From Escallonia rubra (taxonomy: Eukaryota > Streptophyta > Magnoliopsida > Escalloniales > Escalloniaceae), in NCBI GenBank assembly GCA_033065855.1, contig JAVXUO010002985.1:62001-126000 (forward strand): a DNA stretch of 64,000 nt, written 5' to 3'. The position numbers and the translations under genes were made by a program. Positions 1 to 9,681 of this stretch are shown here, piece after piece; positions within the stretch are counted from its first letter, which is position 1, and the number at the start of each line of letters is the position of its first letter. The notes beneath the pieces are model-generated. The model worked only from the letters and a program-made list of their open reading frames with translations. It was not told where the DNA came from and ran no database searches.

Positions 1-288
1 CCAAACTAGTTGGGGTTGGCTACTTGTACAATTTGAACCAGAATCATTTCCTGTTTTCGTGTTTGGGTTTACAACTATAAAAATAACCTGGGAGGTTCTT
101 CAAACCATATGAACATGTTCACCTCTATGCTGTCTGACTCTGTGCTTAGGTCTCCTTGCTTCCAATTTTCCAATTTGATGGGGATTATGGAATTACAGGC
201 ACTTACACTCTATCCAAAGATCCAAGTACCATGATGTTTTGATAACAATTGATAGTTGCTTATTAGTGGAATTTCTGTATCCGTGCAG

Positions 289-369
289 GAGCGACCCTCA
301 ACTAAGGTCCATGCTGCTCCTGGCGGTGGATCTTCTCTGAATTACCTCTTTGGTGGTGGCGGCAAATAA
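289..369 (+). CDS. SP1L: SPIRAL1-like protein, last exon (partial gene)
   Basis: This is the terminal coding exon of a SPIRAL1-family protein; the upstream exons lie outside the window. After a GTGCAG acceptor ending at 288, the frame reads ERPSTKVHAAPGGGSSLNYL followed by FGGGGK and a TAA stop. The TKVHAAPGGGSS.xYLFGG block is the C-terminal repeat that defines SPIRAL1/SP1L proteins, small plant-specific microtubule-binding proteins that keep cortical arrays ordered and growth anisotropic. Positions 1-288 look like intron and contain no second SPIRAL1 motif. Arabidopsis SP1L2 lies next to SIK1, so synteny points to the SP1L2 orthologue, although the short exon alone cannot separate paralogues. 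Confidence 0.85.
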   Translation, partial: ERPSTKVHAAPGGGSSLNYLFGGGGK

Positions 370-1264
370 TCTGTATCTATATCTTCTCAAATGAGTAATC
401 AACTTGCAAACTCAAGTTGAGAGGTTATACTTCTATTTCGGAGAATGTTTGGAGCTTGATGTGTAATTCTAATATAATAGCCGGTTTGTTCATTCCTGGT
501 ATGACTCAGTTTGTGTAATCGATTTCATAAAGAATCATGGTTCGACCTTTGGACTTTGTAAAAGAAGCAATTCATATTTAAATTTCGTTATTCATATTGT
601 TCATGCATTGTGACATTTGATATCTCAGAAGACGGTCAGCCATGTATTTTACTGATCTTTTGAGATGGAAGTTGGAATCTTAAAAGACAAGGAGTTGAAA
701 AAATGAAAGGAGACGATGCATAATTGTATACATAAGACGTGAAAAAGCTGAGCAATGGTGGAATCCAAATTGTCTCCCAACTTGATTGAACTCGGTTGTT
801 TTAAAATGTTTGGCACATAGCAATTGATATCATGTGTGATGGCAGTCTTAGAGCCCAAGGCAGAGTGAATCCTTTGTTTAGTTTCTGCTGTCGTTCACCA
901 AGCATCAAAAGTGATGCCCATAAATCTTGGGTGGTCTGAATATTCATATCGTCCTTGCGACTATCGTTTACCAACTCCAAAAAAGTGCGCATAAATTTGA
1001 AACAAATATCAGCACAAAAGCTGTGAATGTCGAGGTCTATACCAAAGTCATTAGAGAAATAATTACCAGGTGATTAGCATACGCAATCTATCTAAACGGT
1101 CGTTAGTGCATAGCTAAGCATCAGATTTCTAGATCCCAGGAGCAGCTGCATGTGTAACATTTACTTGTCTAATTTACATAAAAGAATTTGATCGAGCAAC
1201 CACATTTTACAACATAATGCTGTTCATCTAACAAGATACATCAGCTACGGCTAAAGGGCGCAAT
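370..1264. other. Convergent 3' region between SP1L and COQ4
   Basis: This stretch has no gene. It is AT-rich and should contain the 3' UTR of SP1L reading right and the 3' UTR of COQ4 reading left. The short open frames here show no recognisable protein similarity and no codon pattern to support them. Confidence 0.5.
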
Positions 1265-2611
1265 TCAGGCACCATTTGGTCTTGGATGAGGAGGGGGAGC
1301 AGGAGTTATCCCCCATCTCTGCCGAACAGCCTCTAAATCCTCATGAAAATGCTTCTCATAATATATACACATGAGGTCCGTAGATTGCATGCCAGCCCGG
1401 AGGGCCCAAGGGAAGTAATGCTGGTAAAACAGCGACCTTTGCTTTGCGCTGAACCTTGCAGTTCCTCCCACGACAGACATCATGCACATAGGAAGTAGCA
1501 TTTGCTCAAACTCTATCACCTTCAACGCCGACTCCCCCATCAAGTTGGTAGGAAGTCCAAACAGGGTGTGCCAGAAGTCGTGCACCTCACGGGCGCGCAT
1601 GGCCACATACACCAGCTCCTCTGTTTCCATGAAGCGCACGGGTGGTCTATCATCAGGAGAGAAATTCCTGGACCCCATGAACTTTGCATAAGCAGCACCA
1701 AATGAGTTCTCTGGTAGGTCCCATGCATGCCCCACATTTGCAGAGATGACACGAGGACGCTCTAACAGTACTGCCTGAGAAAGAGCAGTTGCAGTAGGTG
1801 AAGCATACGCAATTGCAGACAAAATATGATTCTCACTATCAATGAGAAACCAAACAACAGAAGGTAGTTCTAAAGTCGCTGCCCAGTGGTTAGTAAGTTG
1901 AGCAGAATAATTAATTGTTGCAAAATTCAGAAGGACCACATCAAATCAACAAGTACGTAATGCTAAAAAGAGAATCACGCTCATATTTCAACAGAATGGA
2001 TAAACTATTGATGAATCCATCACATGTTTATTTCAGAGTAGATGGATTTACCATTATTGATGCTTCTATTCAAGCAACATATTAGCAGCGTGTCTCGTCC
2101 TAATAATTAAGATGAAGTCAATTGCCTAAATTCCACGTTCTGGGCAACTTAAAGATATAAAGGATAACACTTGGACATATGGAAGGCGTTTAACCTTGGG
2201 TTTGAACCAGAGTTGACAAATGCCTCCAAACTTGTGTACTGTATCGACATAGAAACATTGTCTCTGCCATCATACGAGTCAACCATATTTACAGCAAACG
2301 ACAAATTTACGCATATATATGCCTCTCAACACTTATTACCTTAAGCCTAACACGAACACCGCCATTAATGGTAATATCATATATGCCTTAGTATTGGCAT
2401 CTGAAAAGCTAATGAAGACAAGACTTACTCTGCCTTCTGGACTACTCTTCATCCTTGCAAGAACCCTTTCAAAGGCAGGCTTTCCAGTTGTCTCTCCTAA
2501 AGCAGCAATCAAATCCGCTCTTCTTGGGTCCAGTAATGCACCTACAGCTGAACCGAGTGCAACTGCAGCCTGCTGCCACAGATTAAGCTGGACACGAGCA
2601 CCTCCTACCAT
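1265..2611 (-). CDS. COQ4: Ubiquinone biosynthesis protein COQ4
   Basis: Two coding exons on the minus strand, 2611-2429 and 1774-1265, joined in phase 0 across a 654-bp GT-AG intron (donor GTAAGT, acceptor TCAG). They encode 230 residues, about the length of Arabidopsis COQ4. COQ4 is a peripheral protein of the mitochondrial inner membrane on the matrix side; it organises the coenzyme Q synthome and has been linked to decarboxylation of the quinone ring. The family zinc motif HDxxHx11E is intact: H126, D127, H130 and E142, within [14 protein letters not shown]. The N-terminal [20 protein letters not shown] block is also typical. The start chosen is the first Met of the conserved exon. A CAG at 2615-2613, one base upstream of the ATG, could be the acceptor of a 5' UTR intron. 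No obvious targeting peptide is seen, as in other plant COQ4 models. Confidence 0.93.
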
Positions 2612-3472
2612 TCTGAATGTATGCTGAGGATCAAAACTTTATGAACTGAGGCCGAAAGATAACTAAACTGACATATAAAAATGTCAATATGATTTTGGAG
2701 AAACAAAATTAACAAAGGAAATGACTAACAATAACACAATTAGCAAAGGAAAAAACAAGTTTAAATCTACGTCGCATGAAGCAGGGCAGGGGTGGGGTGG
2801 GGCGGGGGAGAAGGTGCGAGGTGAGGAACGAGGAGAGATCACTAGGTTATTGGGTTTTTGGCTGGGAGCATGAGCGGGTTTGCGAGTAGATTAGAGAACC
2901 CTGCAATTAAAGTTTAGATACATCTTATCAAACACATTAACCCCATTGAATCATATTGATAAAAAGGCCATCATATAGCCGACGCAGAAAATTATTTAAT
3001 TCATGAGACCATAAGACACCGTCAAACAGCAGAATGTTACCAAAGATGATCGATAAAACACTACCAAAGAGGACTGTTATTAGCCTCAAATCATTAGGGT
3101 CTCCTATCCGGGGAATAAATTCAACCAAAAAACTGAAGCAAGTAATTCAGAGATATGGATTATGGAACTAACTAATGACCTCTATTCGTATGCAGTAGTT
3201 AGATAGTAAAACATGTTTGTGGCTAATATAGGGGAAGTCCATCACACCCTAGACACACTATCAAAAGCGCCTTCTCATAGTGAAGGAAATATGTTATCTT
3301 GTAGATGTTGGAACTCTTTCCTAGTTGTCACTGCTTCCATCATATGTTCTAACTCACTCTTTCAAAGATGATTACGACGGGAAATTGCATAATCTACTAA
3401 TTACCTCTCAATTTATCCAGGTTGCACCAGTGTTATCAAAAGGGTTTACCTCTCAACTGATCTAGGTGGCAC
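2612..3472. other. COQ4 upstream region
   Basis: No coding signal. It probably includes the COQ4 promoter and leader (minus strand), with a G-rich patch at 2785-2830 that may belong to a leader exon. From about 3400 a short tandem duplication leads into the hAT MITE. Confidence 0.35.
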
Positions 3473-3490
3473 CAGTGTTATCAAAAGCAT
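3401..3490. repeat. Two-copy 45-bp tandem duplication
   Basis: Two imperfect units at 3401-3445 and 3446-3490 share TTACCTCTCA at the start and CACCAGTGTTATCAAAAG near the end. The second unit runs into the left end of the hAT MITE that starts at 3473, so the first unit carries an extra copy of the first 16 or so bases of that element. Confidence 0.7.
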
Positions 3491-4080
3491 GCCTAGGCGC
3501 AAGGCGTAGGTGGAGGCGCAAATAAAAGCCCAAAAAATCAAGTCTCTGATTTATGTTGTCGTGACATCATCTCAATCATCATCATTTTTAATTCTTTTTT
3601 TTTCCATTACATCATAAATCAATATCTACAAAAAATATATATATATCTAAAACCACAAATCCCCGACCAGTCGATTCGCTCGCTGCTGTTCACTCTGCCA
3701 GTGCCCCGCCGCTAACTACTACTCGGTTTCAAGTAGATCTACTCATTCAGTTCCCCTTGTGGACAAAGAACATGAAGTTAAGGAGGGATCTTTACGAGAC
3801 TTGGAGCCTATGTTCTCCTTTAGAGAGAGTATTGTTGCCTTGATCCTCACTGATGATAATAATGACAGTGTCATGTCCACTTAGGACTAACTACTTCTCA
3901 TTGGATTTAAAACTTTTTCCAGTGTTGGTTGTTAAATTGCCATGTTCTGAAACTTGTTATGCGATTTTATTGGTTTTATAGACAAAAATTTATTTACTTT
4001 TATATTACGCCTACTTCGAAAAGGCGCAAGGCATAGGGAGCCTTTGTGCCTTAGGTGTGCCTGTGCATTTAATAACAATG
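3473..4080. mobile_element. Non-autonomous hAT-type MITE (608 bp)
   Basis: The ends are inverted repeats: the left end reads CAGTGTTATCAAAAGCA and the right end, on the other strand, reads CATTGTTATTAAATGCA (14 of 17 match). Immediately outside lie GGTGGCAC (3465-3472) and GGTGGCCC (4081-4088), an 8-bp target duplication with one mismatch. Eight-base duplications and CA-type ends fit the hAT superfamily. The interior has no transposase frame; subterminal GGCGCAAGG motifs recur at both ends. It lies about 0.9 kb upstream of the COQ4 start codon. Confidence 0.72.
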
Positions 4081-4088
4081 GGTGGCCC

Positions 4089-5086
4089 TTAGGCTACAGA
4101 TATGTAGACATAGAGGGTCCTTAAACTTATGGTCCTACAAGTCATGCATCCTAACCATTCAACAAGGTAAGAGTTTACATTTCCCACTAAATAAACAAAA
4201 ATCACCAACCAAGCATCCATGGCGCAACTAATCGTGTAGAACTTAATGAACTATGTAACAGACTGCAAATAAAAGGAACATCACATTCCATTCCATTTGA
4301 ATGGAAATCAAAAAGTCTTTTGAAAACTTATTACAAAGAGTTATTCTTTTTCGTTTCCAAATGGGCAAGAAGAACGCATGTAGATCCTGAATCTAACTTG
4401 AATCTAAGTCATTAGGACTCTTGAAGACATTAAAGATGCTTGTTGAAACATTATGCCGAGCTGTTTATATGAAGTGTTATCTTCCTGATGAAATAGAAAT
4501 TAATAAGATCTTACTAGTCACATCTTCCCTTGACTTTTTTGACAACCAAGTGCAGTTTATCTTCCATTTCCCATATAAGACCATATCATCAGAAGAATGA
4601 AATAATGTTATTTTTTTCCCCCAGTTTGAACTTTTTTCTCCACTAAAATCCTACTCTTTTAACAACCAAACCAGCCACATTCCCAATAACCTGTCTTTAG
4701 AAGATCAATTAGCAAATGATCAAACTGTGGCCTTCTGCTCTTCTCTTTAAGCTTCGATGTACTTGTCTTCTCTATTTTTTTAAGCTTCGATGTTTTTAAG
4801 TTTGCAGAATTGAGGATCACTGTTTCATCTTTCCTCTAATTCGAGAAGAAATTTAAATGATTAAAGCAAAAGGCCAAAGAGAGAGGCCATTTTCACCCCC
4901 CAGCATGCCCTTACACATCCTATTTGTCACAAAAAGATTAAGAACAGAGAAGGGGTGCAAAAGGCTCCTTCTTAAGGCCCAGTTTGGCAGTGCTTTTCAG
5001 AGGCTCATAAGTGCTTTTAGTTTTCAAAAGCATGTTGCTTTGTGCTCCAAAAGCAGAAAACCACATTTCAACATAAGCAGGTGGGG
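4089..5086. other. Intergenic, no feature recognised
   Basis: AT-rich sequence with no open frame of coding character, no RNA gene and no clear repeat structure. The last 8 bases are the left target duplication of the next element. Confidence 0.4.
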
Positions 5087-5185
5087 CTAAGTAGCATGGA
5101 CACCGCGTCCGACACCGACACCGGACACCGGAATTTCCAAAAAAAAACAGATTTTGGACACTGCTGAATTTTTTCATGTATTTTT

Positions 5186-5188
<3 letters not shown>

Positions 5189-5239
<51 letters not shown>
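5189..5239. repeat. (TA)n microsatellite
   Basis: An uninterrupted TA run of about 25 units inside the hAT element. Confidence 0.95.
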
Positions 5240-5242
<3 letters not shown>

Positions 5243-5949
5243 ATTAAATATCAAATACATTCTGCATCTAAAATAGTAAACAATAATCAATAACCACAAA
5301 CAAGCAACTCAAATAAAAGTCATACCTAAAATTTAAACGCAATATAGTACAAGGAACATGGTACATAACATAAACAAATTACTTCCCTACTCAACTCTTA
5401 CTAAGTCATGCAAACAGGTAAAAAAAACAGGGAAAGCGCCCTCTTCTTCACCGCCCAAACAGGGAACAGAAACAGGGATCTCTTGCAAAGTAATAAGAAA
5501 TTACTTCACTACTTACTCTTACAAAGTCACACAACAATTATCTCTTTCCTTGGACCAAGGGCTCAATCTACATCAATAGTGTAATCTTCGAATGTACCGA
5601 AACGAGAGAGATAGGAGAGAAATGGGGAGGCCTAAGGAAAGAAGGAAAAAAGAGAGAGAGGAAAGAAAAAGACAAAGGTACCTGTTGCTGGAATCCGGCG
5701 ACGGCGGCGAGATCCCCCGGCGACCAGTTTGGGACGATCGTCTGCTTCGTTCTCTTCTCTTGATGCCGCAGGAAGAATACTCAGAACGGCCATGGGTTGA
5801 TCCAATCAGGGCTTCCTTAAAGTCTATTTCTAAAAGAGCTCCAAAATTGTCAATTATTACACACAAACCCCCAAAATAAGTTTGAAAATTTGTATATTGG
5901 CCCCATACTTTTGAACACTTCTTCACAACGAGTGGTTACGAGGACGCTA

Positions 5950-6720
5950 ACGACATAGTTATCAATACCGTAATGCCGGTATGTACCGTTTTTATCTTTT
6001 ACTGATAAGATATCTCTTAAATTTTATATCGGTCAATATATCGCTCTGTATCGGTCGGTACAGGTGATACCACCGAGATATTGTGTTTTGTAACGATTTC
6101 TTAAAAAATGTAAAAGTAACAAATTTTGTAAATTGACCATATAAAGACTAAATAAAAAAACACTCTTAGTTCTATTATACTAATCAAAACCTTTGTAGCC
6201 TCCTACTCAAAAAATTCATTACAATTTGCAAAAAAAATCCTGATAAGTTTTCAATCTTCATTTGTCTTTGATTTACGACATACCTAGAAGCTTTGATGAT
6301 GTAATACTTTACACAAACCTGCTCACGCACGCACATGCACACAAAAAAAAATTATTCTTGAACCCAAAGACATTATTATTTAACAAACTGCTTATTCTTA
6401 TATAAGAATTTGCAAATGAGATCGTTTGGGGGGGGGGATAGTCCAAGAGGAGATAATTCAATTGAATAAGCTTTTATTTTTAATATCATTGTATGGGAAC
6501 AAACAACTTACTTGGGAGCCAATAGCTTATTTGAAAACTATGATGAATCAAGCTCTATAGGACAAACAAGTTATTTTAGAGCTGTAGATAAAAAAAAAAT
6601 ATGCGTATATATTGTTAGGTCGCCAATGAATAAATAATACAAGTAGATATTGTTGATGAAAATCTTGAGACAGTATCAAGACGATACCGTTACTGGTACG
6701 TACTGTTTCGCAGAGAAAAC
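5950..6720. repeat. Possible nested repeat inside hAT copy 1
   Basis: The motif ATACCGTAATGCCGGTATGTACCG near 5967 recurs in similar form near 6685, reading ATACCGTTACTGGTACGTAC. The block between is AT-rich, lacks coding potential and is absent from the sister copy at 37 kb. It may be a second transposon inserted in the first. The borders are uncertain. Confidence 0.3.
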
Positions 6721-7208
6721 AGTAGAATTATAAATATCAAGATACTATTGTATATAGTTCTTGAGACGGAATGTAGACCATAAAATCAAATGTATCCCTA
6801 TTGTCTATTGAAGAGACAGAATAGTATAAATATCACTTGGCGAAGGCATAGACAGATCCAAACATTGTAGCATTCTCCAAGCAATACAATAAATATCATT
6901 CTCTCAAACTCTCGTTTTCTTTTGTTCATTTTGTTTTCATTTATTCATTTGCTCTTAACATCGCTCAGCCCGAGGGATAGGCTGACTTAGCATACAAGCG
7001 GAGGGCTTGATTTAACTAAGTGTCGCGCGGTCGACTTTGGAAAGTCTTCAATGTCGTGACATGTGGTATTTCGAAATTAATAAAAAAATTAAAAAATCGG
7101 ATACTGCTGAAAGGTGTTTGGAGGTGTCGGTGAGGTATCGGGGTGTCGGTAGGTATTAGACACCAAACCTCGTCTCATATGAGGTGTCGGTGCTTCCTAG
7201 AGGTGGAG

Positions 7209-7828
7209 GCTGCTTTTGGCATAATCATTTTTTTCCATAATCTATTGAGCAAAATGATTATAGCATAAGCAATGCGAAACTACCTCTGAATCTCGTGTCA
7301 CTAATAACTGTGTGCAATCGAGAATCACAGTATTTCCCCATAAAATCAACACAAAATTGTGAGGGACGACAACACAATTTCAACAAGTAGTTTCTATGCA
7401 CATATGAAAGCATTACTATATCCCAACGATGAGAATGGAACAATGTTTTGATTGAGGAACATGAACGGACAGTAAACGAGCATTAATATGAAACAGGGCA
7501 TCAAACAAAATGATCAAAAACCCCTAAAACGAAATATTCATACCGGTTAGGGTTTGTCCAGCTCTCCTTAGTCCTTCAATTAATTTCCATGATATTTTAT
7601 ATGTGTGTATGCTACTGTGTCTGTGAGGTTGTGAGAGAGACCCGGGAGGGGGGTGGGGGGGGAGGGGCGACCGTGGGGGGTGTGTATGTGTGGGTTGGGA
7701 TGGTTGTTTGTTACAGTGGTGGAACGACGGGTAGGACCCGTTGGGGTTGGGTGCGGTGGCACAAGTTTTCTTGTAATTATATTTCGTTATTTTTTCACCT
7801 AATTTTGTTTATTTATCGTTTTCATATA
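7209..7828. other. Spacer between hAT copy 1 and the Helitron/Copia cluster
   Basis: No gene seen. It contains a strongly G/T-biased tract at about 7605-7755, including runs of seven to eight G, low-complexity sequence that produces spurious open frames on both strands. Confidence 0.45.
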
Positions 7829-8485
7829 TCTATACTGAAACCAAAAAAATAACCCTAGAGGGGGGGTGAATAGGGTTTTAAGACTACTTTAAAATATAAC
7901 AACCAACAAACCTTAATCTCAAAAACTCAAGTAAACAAACAATCAATCTCAACACAATATGTAAAACAATAATGTAAAGAGAGAAGGGTTTAGAGATACT
8001 TGACAATGAGAATTAAATGGTTCGGCTTGATATACCCACAAGCCTACGTCCACCCCTTCAAGGAAGTCCCTTGAAAGGCCCTAGAATCCACTAGTATGAT
8101 CTTCCTTACGGGTCAAGATCGAACCTCTTACAATCCCTTGATGCTATACCCACATCAAGAACAAGCTTTGACAAACCCAAAGCTCCAAAGCTTGACAACC
8201 CCAAGCTTTGATACAAGAACCTTTCAATGAAGAAATGAGTACAAGATTTCACTCTTAAGAAGTAGATGAGTACAAGTTGAAGTACTAGAACAAGAGAGAT
8301 GAGTGTATGATGACTTATGAAAGTGTATCTCTCTCTAATGTAAGCTCACAATAAATGCTCTCTTGAAAAGGATGAGAAATCAATGAAAACAAGAGAGATT
8401 TGAACAATTGCTTTGATCTTTGAGAATATGAAAGATAGGAGAGCTTTGAATGCAATTGATGAATGAAAACAATGCCCAAAATGAG

Positions 8486-8493
8486 TATTTATA
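8486..8493 (-). promoter_or_regulatory. LTR TATA box (also at 15294-15301)
   Basis: TATAAATA on the minus strand, within CTCTATAAATACTC. It is placed 63 bp downstream, in transcription order, of the palindrome array, as expected for the U3/R boundary of the LTR. Confidence 0.6.
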
Positions 8494-8555
8494 GAGCTGG
8501 GAATAAATATGACCGTTTGGGGTTAGGTAGGGCATTAAATGCGCCAAACGGTAAA

Positions 8556-8766
8556 TGCAGTCGACTGCAATGCCCATTGCAGTCGACTGTAACCCAAAAA
8601 GTAGCCGTTGGAATTTCAAAATTCCAACTTGCAGTCGACTGCAATGCAATGCAGTCGACTGTAATGGCCTACTGGAAGTATTGCAGTCGACTGCATTCAA
8701 TGCAGTCGACTGTAATACCCTACTGCCCAACATGCAGTCGACTGCATCCCAATGCAGTCGACTGCA
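8556..8766. repeat. Array of eight GCAGTCGACTGC palindromes in LTR U3
   Basis: Eight copies of the palindrome core GCAGTCGACTG, most extended to GCAGTCGACTGC or TGCAGTCGACTGCA, grouped in four pairs with irregular spacers. One spacer holds a separate inverted repeat, GTTGGAATTT/AAATTCCAAC. The same array is at 15364-15574 in the other LTR. It lies just upstream of the TATA box on the transcribed strand, so it is a candidate regulator-binding array. Confidence 0.9.
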
Positions 8767-9113
8767 TCCCTGAAAATGCAGTTTCCTGTTTTTAAAGCAT
8801 GAAAAACTTTTTATGTATGCAAGGGAAACCTATGGGCAAGTTCTAGGTATACAGTCATCGTAACGATCATCTCTCTATGTCTAGTTTACAAAGATGGAAA
8901 TAAAAGCATGAAAACTTCAATCGTCGAATTTCCTCTTTGATGCGTTCCGTTGAGAGTCTTTGATCGTGTTGCTCGTCTAATAAACCGTTTGCATGAGTAT
9001 GAGATTGTTCCTATTGCTTCATCAACTCAATGCATGTTAGACAGCATAATCATCAATGTTAGTTATCATCAAAATCAAATATAATCCTAGGTTAAATAAC
9101 CGTAGGGTTAACA

Positions 9114-9343
9114 ATCTCCCCCTTTTTGATGATGGCAAACATTGATTCAAATAATATGAGATATATAAGATAATATGCGAAATGAAGCATAACAATCTCA
9201 ATTAAAAAACCATAAGGGGTCATGAGAAGAAATCATGACAAAACGCTCCCCCTATCTAAAGCAATGTAGGGCTCCCCCTAACTAAAGTAATATATGCTCA
9301 TATCCACACAAATAAGAATCAACAATATTTTCTCCCCCTTTTG
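9114..9343 (-). promoter_or_regulatory. Four polypurine tracts before the Copia 3' LTR
   Basis: On the minus strand, AAAAAGGGGGAGAT touches the 3' LTR (9114-9127). Related GGGGGAG tracts lie at 9245-9256, 9271-9280 and 9331-9343. The tract next to the LTR should prime plus-strand DNA synthesis. Repetition of the tract is a known Sirevirus hallmark. Confidence 0.75.
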
Positions 9344-9681
9344 ACATCATTGAAAAAGGTCAAGGGTGTGTGTGAAAGTGATCAACTTATGTATCCATGC
9401 ATGGATAATCAATATTGCCAACAAGGGCAATCAAAATCATAAACACATAAGTACTTGAATAACCATTGAAAGGTGTACCAAACACTTTGTTACAAAGATA
9501 GCACAAATAGGAAGTGTAAGGGAATTAGAAATATGAGTGTGTGCAAATGAAATGAATATCAACAAAATCAATGATGTTGAAAAGAGAAACATCAACCAAA
9601 GCATGCTTTAATCATATTAAATAATGATCAAGCATGAGAAGTGCAACTTGCATGATTTAGCACAAGAGATATAACATTTAG

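Larger units (their letters stand above)
5087..7200. mobile_element. hAT-type DNA transposon, non-autonomous, copy 1
   Basis: The left end begins CTAAGTAGCATGGACAC and the right end, read on the other strand, begins CTAGGAAGCACCGACAC. The flanks are AGGTGGGG (5079-5086) and AGGTGGAG (7201-7208), an 8-bp duplication with one mismatch. GACACCG-type motifs are repeated inside both ends. A second copy with the same ends is found at 37055-37964. The interior lacks a transposase. It has a (TA)n run, a GA-rich then GC-rich stretch at 5590-5790 resembling the start of a gene, and an internal block (about 5950-6720) bounded by similar ATACCGT...GTAC motifs that may be a further nested insertion. Confidence 0.75.
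7836..9113 (-). repeat. Copia 3' LTR (1278 bp)
   Basis: On the minus strand it begins TGTTAACCC and ends GGTTTCA. It is the mate of 14643-15921. The only differences I noticed are position 8482 (T here, A in the partner) and one fewer A in the run near 7842. Confidence 0.95.

Noticed and set aside
1482..1752. Open frames on both strands inside COQ4 exon 2
   Set aside because: Out-of-frame shadows of the COQ4 coding sequence.
5573..5926. Open frames on both strands as a gene
   Set aside because: Purine-rich low-complexity DNA within a hAT element; the overlapping frames lack conserved motifs.
8380..8795. Open frames in both orientations over the palindrome array (also at 15188-15603)
   Set aside because: They are translations of the repeated GCAGTCGACTGC motif inside the LTR, not proteins.
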